The notes beneath the pieces are model-generated. The model did no database searches. It saw only the letters and a program-made list of their open reading frames with translations, and was not told where the DNA came from. A stretch of 64,000 bases of DNA from the NCBI RefSeq assembly GCF_005049285.1, contig NZ_SOSC01000002.1:186001-250000 (forward strand). The letters are read 5' to 3'. Numbering within the stretch: position 1 is the first letter of the stretch; every line of letters begins with the position of its first letter. This document shows positions 53,100 to 60,963 of this stretch, piece by piece. Source of the DNA: Halorientalis salina. GTDB lineage: Archaea > Halobacteriota > Halobacteria > Halobacteriales > Haloarculaceae. Position numbers and translations under genes: made by a program.

Positions 53100-53459
53100 G
53101 TGCCCGACAGCGACCGCGTCGCGCTCGGACTCGACCTGCTGGCCAGTCTGGAGGACGACGAGTTGTCTGTCGCCGACGCGCTCGACCGCATCGAGACCGT
53201 CACGACCGACCCGAACGTCCAGCGCGAGATCCTGGATACCGCCGTGGTTCGGGGCGTCATCGACCGCGAGGACGGCGTCGTTCGCCCGACGAGCCACGAC
53301 TACGTCAGTTTCGAGTCCGACGTGGTATCGAAGGAGGGCGAGTTTACCTGCAAGCGGTGCGGCGCTGGCATCACCACCGGCTACTTCATCGACTTCGACG
53401 CCGGCGAACACGGTCCCTTCGGCTCCTCGTGCATTCGGAAAGTCACCGGCCGAGAATAA
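53100..53459 (+). CDS. DUF5830-like zinc-binding protein
   Basis: 119 residues starting with GTG at 53100 (VPDSDRVALGLDLLASL). N-terminal helical part (VADALDRIETVTTDPNVQRE), a short strand segment with VSFESDVVSKEGEF, then CKRCGAGITTGYFIDF and a final HGPFGSSCIRKVTGRE. Cys pair plus the later Cys/His can bind zinc. Haloarchaea-specific, function unknown. Confidence 0.8.
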   Translation: MPDSDRVALGLDLLASLEDDELSVADALDRIETVTTDPNVQREILDTAVVRGVIDREDGVVRPTSHDYVSFESDVVSKEGEFTCKRCGAGITTGYFIDFDAGEHGPFGSSCIRKVTGRE

Positions 53460-53477
53460 TGTCCGAGTTCGCTCGGG

Positions 53478-54560
53478 TTAGCCGCGCCCCTCGCGGAGTT
53501 CCGCGATGAGCTGATCGATGGTCTCCTGCTGTTCAGCCAGGAGTTGGTTCTGGCGCTGGACGACCGCCGTCAACTCGTCGAGTTGGTCCTCGATCGCGGC
53601 CACGTCGGCCCGCCCCGCCTGCTGGGTGGACTGTCCGGCCCGCTGTGACTGCGAGCCGGAGGACTGCCCTCGTGTCTCGCCGTCGGCCGTACCGGACCGC
53701 GACGCCGTCGTGTCGGTCCGTTCGGACGCTGCCGACTCGGTCCCGGCCGACGCCTCGCGAGTTCGCTGCTGGGACTGGCTCGCCGTACTGGCCGTCGCAG
53801 CGTCGTCATCGGTTCCCTCGCTGTCGTCGTCCTCGCTGTCGGTAACCAGCGGGTCGATCCCGTCGCCGATCTCGATGTCGCTCCGGCCGCGGTCGCTGGC
53901 GTCCCCTGCCGCGGACTCGTCGGCCTGCTTGATCTCGCGGTTGAGGGCGTCGAGCGAGGTGACGTCGTAATACTGGAACACAGCGTTTTCGACGAGCTGC
54001 TGGACCTTCCTGGCGTCCTCGTTCGGCGTCTTGATACGTTTGGGACGGCCGTCGATCTCGATGACGATCTCGGTGGCGACGCTCCCCTCGTCGAAGGAGA
54101 GGGCGGTCAGGTCGCTGAACGCGTAGACCTCGAAGTCCTCGGTCCAGACGACGGACCCGATGTGTTTGACGACGCTGGTTTCGGTGACGAACAGCGCCAG
54201 TTCGCTGAACCGGAACGCGCCCGACAGCGTCTCTTCCGGGGCGATCACGCCGGCGTCCCGCAGGACGCCGGTCATCAGCAGTTCGAAGACCGGGTCGTCG
54301 CGGTTGCTCGGGACGGTGAACGTCTCGGTCCCATCGACGTACTCCAGAACGAACTTCGTTTTGCGCCGTCCTTCCTTGACGTCGAGTCGTTCGACGTCGT
54401 GCGTGTACGCTTCGACCTTCTCGTCGGAAAGCAGTCCCTCGGCCCGGTAGAGGAGCGTGCGGGTCCCGGTGAGATAGACGGTGTCTTCGTCACCCAGGTT
54501 GACGCTGGCCTCGATCTCCTCGCCCCCGAGCGCGTTTCGGACGAGGTCTGGAACCTCCAT
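53478..54560 (-). CDS. Conserved haloarchaeal protein with C-terminal coiled coil (DUF7115-like)
   Basis: 360 residues. The first 215 form two beta-rich repeats resembling short PH-type domains (DTVYLTGTRTLLYRAEGLLS and FRFSELALFVTETSVVKHIG, each followed by further strands). Then comes a long low-complexity Asp/Ser/Thr/Gln linker (about 230-315), ending in a predicted coiled coil (IEDQLDELTAVVQRQNQLLA). No enzymatic motif; probably a structural or adaptor protein. Confidence 0.82.
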   Translation of the reverse strand: MEVPDLVRNALGGEEIEASVNLGDEDTVYLTGTRTLLYRAEGLLSDEKVEAYTHDVERLDVKEGRRKTKFVLEYVDGTETFTVPSNRDDPVFELLMTGVLRDAGVIAPEETLSGAFRFSELALFVTETSVVKHIGSVVWTEDFEVYAFSDLTALSFDEGSVATEIVIEIDGRPKRIKTPNEDARKVQQLVENAVFQYYDVTSLDALNREIKQADESAAGDASDRGRSDIEIGDGIDPLVTDSEDDDSEGTDDDAATASTASQSQQRTREASAGTESAASERTDTTASRSGTADGETRGQSSGSQSQRAGQSTQQAGRADVAAIEDQLDELTAVVQRQNQLLAEQQETIDQLIAELREGRG

Positions 54561-54718
54561 GCCCGTTGTGTGCCGGGCGGGTGGCTTAAATCCGCGGGTA
54601 GAACCCCCCGCACCTGACAGTCACGGAACCGGTTTCGCGATCAAGCGGCGAACGCGTGCCCGAATCCACGGATGGAGATGGGAAGGTTAAAGAAGTGCAC
54701 TCGACTACCATCGACTGC

Positions 54719-54859
54719 GCCCGGGTGGCTTAGCTGGACATAGCGCCGCACTCATAGGGTTATCGAGACTCACGCGGTGCCACTCCCGGTCCCGCGAGGC
54801 CTGTCGAGCCTCGAACCTGGGACATGCGGAGATCGAGGGTTCGGAGCCCTCCCCGGGCA
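54719..54859 (+). tRNA. Elongator tRNA-Met(CAT) with intron
   Basis: Acceptor stem GCCCGGG/CCCGGGC is perfect, discriminator A. Anticodon CAT at 54753-54755, with stem CCGCA/TGCGG. An intron of about 67 bases (54757-54823) lies after base 37, as in other haloarchaeal elongator tRNA-Met genes, and is presumably cut by the splicing endonuclease. The T-loop reads TTCGGAG, with G where nearly all tRNAs have A58; this is odd. CCA is not encoded. Confidence 0.92.
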
Positions 54860-54976
54860 TTCTCAGCACTCGTCACGAACGAACGTGAGTGACATCGCTG
54901 AGAATTGCGCGGGACACTCCGAACCCGTAGGTTCTCGCCGAACGAAGTGAGGCGAGAGTAAGAGAATCTCTGATTC
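54860..54976. repeat. Palindromes following tRNA-Met
   Basis: Nested hairpin TTCTCAGC (54860-54867) with GCTGAGAA (54897-54904), enclosing GTCAC/GTGAC around GAACGAACGTGA. A second hairpin (54933-54957) has 7-bp arms TCTCGCC/GGCGAGA and the exact core GAACGAAGTGA. AGAATCTCTGATTCT is a third, shorter palindrome (54962-54976). The rest of the gap to 55080 shows nothing. Confidence 0.8.
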
Positions 54977-55080
54977 TGGCTGGTTCTGAGCCCTTTACAG
55001 GCAGTCACTCGTCCAGTCGGGGGACGCCAGCGAGACGTAGGAACGGAGAAATCAAGCCTTCGACGGGGGAGCGAACACCG

Positions 55081-55344
55081 TTATTCGTCGCCGGTCGCGT
55101 CGCCATCGGTGATCGAGACGGACCCGTCGCTGGTGACGGTGACCCGATAGCCGTGGTACCCAAACGTGATCTTGCCGTCGCCCGGGAGCGACTGGGCGTC
55201 CGGAGTGAAAAGCGAGTCGAGCGCGTCGGGATCGATCACCTCGAACAGCGGGACGGTAATATCCACGGGATCGATCCCTTCGGCTGCTGCCACCTGCTCG
55301 ACTACGGCCCGGCTCACGGACCGCGTCGCCATCGCATTTCCCAT
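55081..55344 (-). CDS. Stand-alone HalOD1 output-domain protein
   Basis: 87 residues. VSRAVVEQVAAAEGIDPVDI, then PLFEVIDPDALDSLFTP and ITFGYHGYRVTVTSDGSVSI, the HalOD1 pattern shared with the protein at 47090. No receiver domain. Function unknown. Confidence 0.85.
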   Translation of the reverse strand: MGNAMATRSVSRAVVEQVAAAEGIDPVDITVPLFEVIDPDALDSLFTPDAQSLPGDGKITFGYHGYRVTVTSDGSVSITDGDATGDE

Positions 55345-55467
55345 AGTCGTCGACTCCGCGCGTCCTACAGATAAGCTTGTCTTCCGTTCTGATCACCCAC
55401 TAACACGACACGGCCGAGATCGACTCGGAGTGGTCGGAGACGAGGCGGCGCGGCCCGCTCGTGGTTC

Positions 55468-55665
55468 CTATCGTCGTGCGGGGACGACGACGTCGGTGGC
55501 GATCCAGGCGTCGCTGTCGCCCGACTCCGTGAACACGGTGTGGCTGCCGTCGCTCTGGTGGGCAGTGATCGATGGAGTTCCCGACCGGGAGTCGTTCCGT
55601 GCGGAACCGATCGGCCGATCACCGTTCCCAGGCTCGCCGTCGCTGGTGTCGTCAACCTGTCCCAT
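55468..55665 (-). CDS. Small haloarchaeal protein (DUF7331-like)
   Basis: 65 residues from the ATG at 55665 (MGQVDDTSDGEPGNGD); another ATG lies 5 codons upstream. The C-terminal half (HTVFTESGDSDAWIATDVVV) fits a short conserved haloarchaeal family with a DAWI motif. The N-terminal half is disordered. Role unknown. Confidence 0.65.
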   Translation of the reverse strand: MGQVDDTSDGEPGNGDRPIGSARNDSRSGTPSITAHQSDGSHTVFTESGDSDAWIATDVVVPARR

Positions 55666-55839
55666 GACTATATGACACAAACGACGGTATTCGAGGTATC
55701 CGTTCTGCGAATATATGATGGGTCATTTTTACCAATCAGTTCCAGTGAAGAGAAGACGGTATCACTAGGATCGTTCGAGCCCCACGAACGCCGGCGGCGG
55801 TGTATGGTGCTATTAGGGTACGCGGGACGACGCGATAGT

Positions 55840-56547
55840 ATGGACAAACAGTCGCTCCGCGAGCGAGTGTGGGACACCCTGGAGGACTCCGGCGAGGCCC
55901 GGTTTCCGTTTCCGCCCCACGGTCGGATTCCGAACTTCGCCGGTGCCCAGCGAGCGGCCGACCGGTTGACCGACACCGACGAGTGGCGGGCGGCCGACGC
56001 CGTCAAGGCCAACCCCGATTCGCCCCAGCGACCCGTCCGACGCGAGGCCCTCGACGCGGGGAAGACGGTCTACATGGCCGTGCCACGCCTGCGCGACGAA
56101 CCGTGTTTCCTGAAACTGGATCCGGCACGCATCGACGACATCGACCGGGCGACGACGATCGCCGGATCGTCGGAACTCGGCGAGCAGGTCGGTCCCGATG
56201 CCGTTGAGGAAATCGACCTCGTCGTCTCGGGCAGCGTCGCCGTGACGACCGACGGTGCCAGGGTCGGCAAGGGAGAGGGCTACAGCGACCTGGAGTACGC
56301 GGTCCTCCGGGAACTGGGGCTGGTCGGCGCGGCGACGCCCGTCGCGACGACCGTCCACGAGAGCCAGGTTGTCAACGACGACGTGCCCATCGAATCCCAC
56401 GACGTGCCGATGGATCTCGTCGTCACGCCGGAGCGAACGGTCAGAACGGAGACGACTGCAACGAAACCGTCGGGGATCGACTGGGACCGACTCTCCGCGG
56501 ACCAGCGCGACGAAATCCCGGTTCTCCAGCGATTCGCTCCCGAATGA
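55840..56547 (+). CDS. 5-formyltetrahydrofolate cyclo-ligase family protein
   Basis: 235 residues from the ATG at 55840 (MDKQSLRERVWDTLEDSG). Family features: FPFPPHGRIPNFAGAQRAAD, RREALDAGKTVYMAVPRL, LVVSGSVAVTTDGARVGKGE and GYSDLEYAVLRELGLV. In bacteria it converts 5-formyl-THF to 5,10-methenyl-THF. Here it would sit alongside Mch in C1 metabolism, though the genes are far apart. Confidence 0.88.
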   Translation: MDKQSLRERVWDTLEDSGEARFPFPPHGRIPNFAGAQRAADRLTDTDEWRAADAVKANPDSPQRPVRREALDAGKTVYMAVPRLRDEPCFLKLDPARIDDIDRATTIAGSSELGEQVGPDAVEEIDLVVSGSVAVTTDGARVGKGEGYSDLEYAVLRELGLVGAATPVATTVHESQVVNDDVPIESHDVPMDLVVTPERTVRTETTATKPSGIDWDRLSADQRDEIPVLQRFAPE

Positions 56548-56628
56548 GTTCCGACGGTCGCCACGGGACCGCCGCTCGCGGGTGGGCGATCGGTGAGTTA
56601 ACCACGGATCGACCCGACCGTCCGCGTG

Positions 56629-56940
56629 ATGTATCTCTCACCCGTGGTTCGGACGCTCCGGGACGACCCCGTTCCGGGCGAGACGGTGACGCTGGTGCTC
56701 TCGCTGGCCGACGACGCGGCCGACTCGTCCGCGACCGTCGAAGCGGCGATCGAGGCGGCGGTCGAAGGGGTAGGCGGCACTGTCGACGAACACCTTCAGT
56801 TCGACACGATCGCAGTGACGGTCCCCCACGACGGAATCAGTGCGGTCTGTGACCTCGATGGCGTCGAATCGGTCGAAACGGCCGAGACCATCGGTATCAC
56901 CCCTGGCGACGCTGGCGAGGACCTAGATCCTGAGGACTGA
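56629..56940 (+). CDS. Small alpha/beta protein of unknown function
   Basis: 103 residues from the ATG at 56629 (MYLSPVVRTLRDDPVPG); a GTG lies one codon before. Alternating strands and helices (TVTLVLSLADD, AAIEAAVEGVGGTVDEHLQF, IAVTVPHDGISAV) suggest a ferredoxin-like fold, similar in pattern to peptidase propeptide/inhibitor I9 domains. No supporting neighbour. Confidence 0.72.
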   Translation: MYLSPVVRTLRDDPVPGETVTLVLSLADDAADSSATVEAAIEAAVEGVGGTVDEHLQFDTIAVTVPHDGISAVCDLDGVESVETAETIGITPGDAGEDLDPED

Positions 56941-56965
56941 CCGCTCCGGCACCCAAAATCGCGGG

Positions 56966-57415
56966 TCAGGTCGCTTCGGATTCGGCCGCGCGGGTCACCC
57001 GGTCGGCCAGTTCGGAGTAGAGACCGGATCGGCCGTCCTTCTGGATCAGTTCGGTCACGCCGTCGGGCGGCGATTCCTCGAACAGTTCCCGGCCCTGGCT
57101 GGTAAAGAGAATGAAGGGCACGTCGTCGCACGTCTCCTGGACGGCTTCTAAGAACTCGAAGCCGTTCATTTCGGGCATCTGGTAGTCGCTGACGATACAA
57201 TCGACGCCGGCCTCGCAGTCCCGGAGCCGTTCGACGGCCGCCGGGGCGCTCGTCTCCGTGAGGACGGAGAAGCGACCGTCCGTGTGCTCTAAATACTCGC
57301 TCGCGAGGTCCACGACTGCGGGATTGTCGTCGACCACCACCACCCGTACCGTTTCCCCCGTCTCCGCATCGTCCGTGACCATCTCTGTACCCGAGACCTG
57401 TACCTCCGAAACCAT
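56966..57415 (-). CDS. Single-domain response regulator
   Basis: 149 residues. Receiver domain only: VRVVVVDDNPAVVDLASEYL (acidic pair), phosphoacceptor Asp in DCIVSDYQMPEMNGFEF, Thr in FILFTSQG and Lys in TELIQKDG. The final helix is intact. With no output domain it probably passes phosphate on or acts by protein contact. A PAS/GAF regulator is divergent. Confidence 0.9.
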   Translation of the reverse strand: MVSEVQVSGTEMVTDDAETGETVRVVVVDDNPAVVDLASEYLEHTDGRFSVLTETSAPAAVERLRDCEAGVDCIVSDYQMPEMNGFEFLEAVQETCDDVPFILFTSQGRELFEESPPDGVTELIQKDGRSGLYSELADRVTRAAESEAT

Positions 57416-57566
57416 AAACAGGTGACAGTAGTTTCTCGTCGTGAAAACACCCGGTTCGTGTCCGTCCCCGCCCGTGGCAATACCACGGACCAGTCACGCG
57501 CTTTTCGCTGGAGGTCCGGCGCGTGGCACGTATCTATTATGGGGCTGGAACACTGACTTCGGGTGA

Positions 57567-59177
57567 ATGGAGGTCTCGGAGTCGATAACTCGTGCGGCCC
57601 TCGATACGCTGTCCAGCCAGGTCGCGATACTCGATTCGGAGGGACACATCCTGTTCACGAACAGCGCCTGGGGAGTAGCAGGCGACGAGGCCGCGACCGG
57701 TACCGGCGTCGACGCGGAGGGGGCGAACTACTTCGAGTCGGCCGACCCGACTGCCGACGAGTACGCCGCCGACGCCATCGAGGGGATCAAGGCGGTGCTG
57801 ACCGGCGACCAGGACGTCTTCCGTCTCGAATACCCCTGTCACACGCCCGAGAAACAGCAGTGGTTCATGATGCGGGCCACGTCGTTCACGCTCGGGGACC
57901 GGACCTTCGCGACGGTCGCGCACATCGACATCACCGATCGACGGCTGGCAGAGATCGAGGCCAACGAGAACGCCGAGCAGGCAAAGCGGGAGCGACGCAA
58001 CCTCGAACACCTTCTCGACCGGATCAACGGGCTCATCCAGGACATCACGCAGCTTCTGGTCGGGGCAGTCTCCCGCGAGGAGATCGAAGAGGGCGTCTGC
58101 GAGCGACTCGTCGAGGCCGACCCGTACGTGTGTGCGTGGATCGGCGACGCCGATTTCCCGGAGGAACACCTCGATCCTCGGGCTATCGCCAGTAGCATCG
58201 ACGTGGCCCTCGAATCGACCGACCAGCAACTCGGCGAGGCGGCCGGCAATCCGAGCGGGCGCGCACTCGTCGGCGAGGAACTCCACGTCGTCCAGTCGGT
58301 CGGCGACGACGAGCAACTCGACCGGATATACGGCCACGCCGTCAGCTCACTGCTCGCGGTTCCGCTGGTGGCTCGGGACACGGTGTACGGAGTGTTGACG
58401 GTCTGTGCCAACGAACCCGACGCGTTCGACGAGCGCGAACAGGTGGTCCTCGAAGCGATCGGGCGAATGATCGGGAACGCCATCAACGCCGTCGAGAGCA
58501 AGCGCATGCTCACGACGAACCGGATCGTCGAGATGGAGTTCTCCGTCGCCGACCGCTCGGTGTTTCCCTGCCGCCTCTCGGCCGATCTCGGCTGTTCACT
58601 GCACTACTCGGGATCGGTGTACAGATCCGACGGCCAGGTCCAGGAGTTCTACACGGTCAGCGGTGCCGAGGCCGAGGCGGTGTCGTCGTTCGCCGACGGA
58701 GTGGAAACCGTAACCGCGTATCGACGCCTGGCCGATCACGACGACGAGTTACTGTACCAGTTCACCCTCCAGCACTCGTTGATCGACACGCTCGTCGACC
58801 ACGGGGCAGTCACGCAGACGGTCACGAGCGAGAACGGGCAAGCCCGGTTCACCGTCGAGATACCCCAGGAGTCCGACGCCAAGTCGCTGTTCGAGTTGCT
58901 CTCCGATCGGTACGACCGGGTCGATCTCGTGAGCTATCACGAACACGAACGGCCCGTCCAGACCCGCCAGGAGTTCCGTACCGACCTCGAACAACGACTC
59001 ACCGACCGACAACTGACAGCACTGCGGACCGCGTACTACAGCGGCTTTTTCGACTGGCCCCGGGGCGTCGACGGCGACGAACTCGCAGCGATGATGGACA
59101 TCGCGCGGTCCACTTTCCACCAGCACCTCCGGGTCGCCGAACGGAAGGTGCTAGATGCCTTCTTCGAGCATCAGTAG
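57567..59177 (+). CDS. Bat-like regulator: PAS, GAF and HTH_10 domains
   Basis: 536 residues. PAS domain (about 8-125, ILDSEGHILFTNSAWGVAG), short coiled coil, GAF domain (about 155-305, SSLLAVPLVARDTVYGVLTV). A bacterio-opsin-activator-type segment follows, ending in an HTH_10 DNA-binding domain (about 470-530: LTDRQLTALRTAYYSGFF, then IARSTFHQHLRVAERKV). It is expected to activate transcription in response to a bound cofactor or redox signal. A TnpB element starts just after it. Confidence 0.93.
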   Translation: MEVSESITRAALDTLSSQVAILDSEGHILFTNSAWGVAGDEAATGTGVDAEGANYFESADPTADEYAADAIEGIKAVLTGDQDVFRLEYPCHTPEKQQWFMMRATSFTLGDRTFATVAHIDITDRRLAEIEANENAEQAKRERRNLEHLLDRINGLIQDITQLLVGAVSREEIEEGVCERLVEADPYVCAWIGDADFPEEHLDPRAIASSIDVALESTDQQLGEAAGNPSGRALVGEELHVVQSVGDDEQLDRIYGHAVSSLLAVPLVARDTVYGVLTVCANEPDAFDEREQVVLEAIGRMIGNAINAVESKRMLTTNRIVEMEFSVADRSVFPCRLSADLGCSLHYSGSVYRSDGQVQEFYTVSGAEAEAVSSFADGVETVTAYRRLADHDDELLYQFTLQHSLIDTLVDHGAVTQTVTSENGQARFTVEIPQESDAKSLFELLSDRYDRVDLVSYHEHERPVQTRQEFRTDLEQRLTDRQLTALRTAYYSGFFDWPRGVDGDELAAMMDIARSTFHQHLRVAERKVLDAFFEHQ

Positions 59178-59201
59178 CCGAGGGCAGTGAACTACCCCAC
59201 C

Positions 59202-60495
59202 CTACTCGCTCACCGCTGACGCGGTTCGCTCCTTGAGGGTGGGGCTTCCTGCTTCCACGACGCGCTTTGCAGATACAGGCGTATCCACAGGGAGCGCAGT
59301 CTCCACAGGCATTCCTTCGGAGTGTCCCACTCCTAACTGCTTGATACCGCGAGAAAGGATGTTCCACGCCGTTGCCAGAAATCTCCGATTTCTGGCTGCC
59401 CGCCAGACGCAGTCTGGCGACCGCGTTCACATCCCTGTCCGCCTCAAACCCGCAGGCGGGACAGGAGTGTTCACGGACCCACAGCGGCTTATCCGTCTTG
59501 ACGCCGCAGGACGCGCACTCTTTCGTCGTCCCACTCGGATTTACCGCTACGAAGTGTGTCCCCTCTCGCTCACACTTGTATTCGAGCAACGAGAGGAACG
59601 TTCGCCACGCAGCAGACGCGGTATTGCGACTGTTCGACGGTGATTCAAGCATTCCCTTCACGTTGAGGTCTTCGACCGTCACAAGGTCATACTCCCGAGC
59701 GTAGTAGTTCGAGAGTTTATGTAGGAAGTCGCGGCGCTTCCGTCGCAGGTCAGCGTGACACTCCGCGACTCGCCGCCGTTGCTTCTCGTAGTTGTTAGAC
59801 CCGTGTTGCTTGCGCGAGAGTTTCCGTTGCTCGCATTCCAATCGCTCCCGTTCAGCGGAGAGGTCAAGCGACCCGACCGCCGTGCCGTCGGTGTCGTGGG
59901 CGTACCTGAGTATCCCTACGTCAATGCCGACGCACTTATCGGGAGTCTCAGGCGGCTCAGGTGGTTCATAATCCATTTCGACGGCGAACGTGGCGAACCA
60001 CTCGCCCGTCGATTCCTTCTTGACCGTGACCTGCTTGAGCGTGGCGTCGTCGGGTATGGCGCGGTGGAGCCTTATCGGAATGTCCGCGAGTTTCGAGAGT
60101 GACAGCACAGTCTGACCGCCCTTCTTGTCGAGCTTGAAGCCAGACTGACTGTACGTGAAACTGCGGAACTCCCGTGGCCGCTTCCACTTGAGTTGGCCGA
60201 CGCCGTAACCGTTCTCCTTGAGTTTGGAGAGTCCTTTGAGGTTGTCAAACAGGCGTTCCACGACGGTTTGGAGAACCTTCGAGTACACGTCCGAGAGGGC
60301 GTCCCACCACTTCTTGAGGTCGGGAAGTTCCGACCGGAGGATGGTCATGGACGGCAGTTCTCCGTGTTCGTCTCGGTACTCGTTGAGGCGGTAGAGCGTG
60401 TGGTTGTAGAGTTGCCTACAAATGTCTCGGTGGCAGTCCAACTCCTCGCGGTGAGCATCGGACGGCTTGAGACGGTACTTGTAGGCGTAGTACAT
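59202..60495 (-). pseudogene. tnpB: tnpB, RNA-guided-nuclease family, frameshifted by a 52-bp palindromic insertion
   Basis: From the ATG at 60495. RuvC residues Asp192 (GIDVGI), Glu275 (TVEDLNV) and Asp353 (ADRDVNA) and zinc ligands Cys327/330/345/348 are present. Just after the DRDVNA motif, 52 bases (59369-59420) are inserted. Removing them gives NAAWNILSRG, then KQLGVGHSEGMPVETALPV and a stop at 59202, the usual haloarchaeal end. As it stands the frame runs on with unrelated residues to 58999, into the neighbouring gene. All active-site residues lie before the break, so partial activity cannot be excluded. Confidence 0.85.
59369..59420. repeat. 52-bp double-palindrome insertion inside tnpB
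   Basis: CCAGAAATC-TCC-GATTTCTGG (59375-59395) and CGCCAGAC-GCA-GTCTGGCG (59401-59419), joined by CTGCC. Arms are perfect, 9 and 8 bp. The first is nearly the same as a hairpin after phoU (26704-26724, TCAGAAATC/GATTTCTGA) with a different loop. The length, 52, is not divisible by three. Confidence 0.9.
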
Positions 60496-60498
60496 CCG

Positions 60499-60648
60499 TT
60501 ACTGTCGTTCCTCAATCAGTTCGTCCAACTGCTCTCGGACGAACGAGGAGAGGTTGAGGTGTTGGTCCTCAATCCACTCGTCTTGATCTTCCCGAATGGT
60601 GATTGTCTTCCGTTTCACCGTAATGCACGCTATGCACGTCACACGCAT
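60499..60648 (-). CDS. Small RHH/CopG-like protein upstream of tnpB
   Basis: 49 residues from the ATG at 60648 (MRVTCIACITVKRKTITIRE), or 39 from a GTG at 60618. The pattern TITIREDQDEWIEDQHLNLS, then SSFVREQLDELIEERQ is a ribbon-helix-helix unit. Its stop is 3 bases before the tnpB start, so the two are co-transcribed. Similar small proteins precede many haloarchaeal tnpB genes and may be regulators or antitoxins. Confidence 0.7.
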   Translation of the reverse strand: MRVTCIACITVKRKTITIREDQDEWIEDQHLNLSSFVREQLDELIEERQ

Positions 60649-60717
60649 AATAGCTACGGTAGACATGGGCCTGTGGGTCTGCAACAGAACAGTGTATGGG
60701 AGACGATGACGGCGTTG

Positions 60718-60764
60718 ACGAATCGCTCCGCGATTCGTTCGCACACCAGAATCTTTGATTCTGG
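60718..60764. repeat. 3-base-loop palindromes in the 5' part of the TnpB element
   Basis: ACGAATCGC-TCC-GCGATTCGT (60718-60738) and CCAGAATC-TTT-GATTCTGG (60746-60764), with perfect 9- and 8-bp arms. Nearby GGGGACGCTGTATCCCC (60764-60780) is a further hairpin. Confidence 0.8.
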
Positions 60765-60963
60765 GGACGCTGTATCCCCGCCCTACTGCGCTACTCGGGC
60801 TTCGCCCTGCATTGCTCGTTGAGGACGGGGGCTTAGCGCCTATATTTCAGCTAAATTCGAGAGTTAGAGAGATTCAGTGAGGGATGACCGAGATTGCCCA
60901 ATTATCAAACCTAACAGATTGGGTGTGACTTTTTCATCAACCAAGTTCCAAAAGAGGGACACA

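Larger units (their letters stand above)
59180..60840 (-). mobile_element. IS200/IS605-type element carrying only tnpB (IS1341-like)
   Basis: Approximate limits. The 3' end holds the subterminal inverted pair CCCCACCCT (59195-59203) and AGGGTGGGG. The 5' end contains hairpins and TTGAGGACGGGGGCTTAGCGCC-type sequence ending about 60840. There is no tnpA, so the element is not self-mobile. It contains the small RHH-like gene and the disrupted tnpB. Exact ends need comparison with an empty site. Confidence 0.75.

Noticed and set aside
58999-59201. C-terminal 70 residues of the long tnpB frame as a real protein domain
   Set aside because: They are a frameshift product: the true C-terminus is recovered in another frame once the 52-base insertion is removed, and this tail is antisense to the Bat-like gene.
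59180-60840. Complete IS200/IS605 transposon with tnpA
   Set aside because: No Y1 transposase frame (HUH motif) is found on either side of tnpB.
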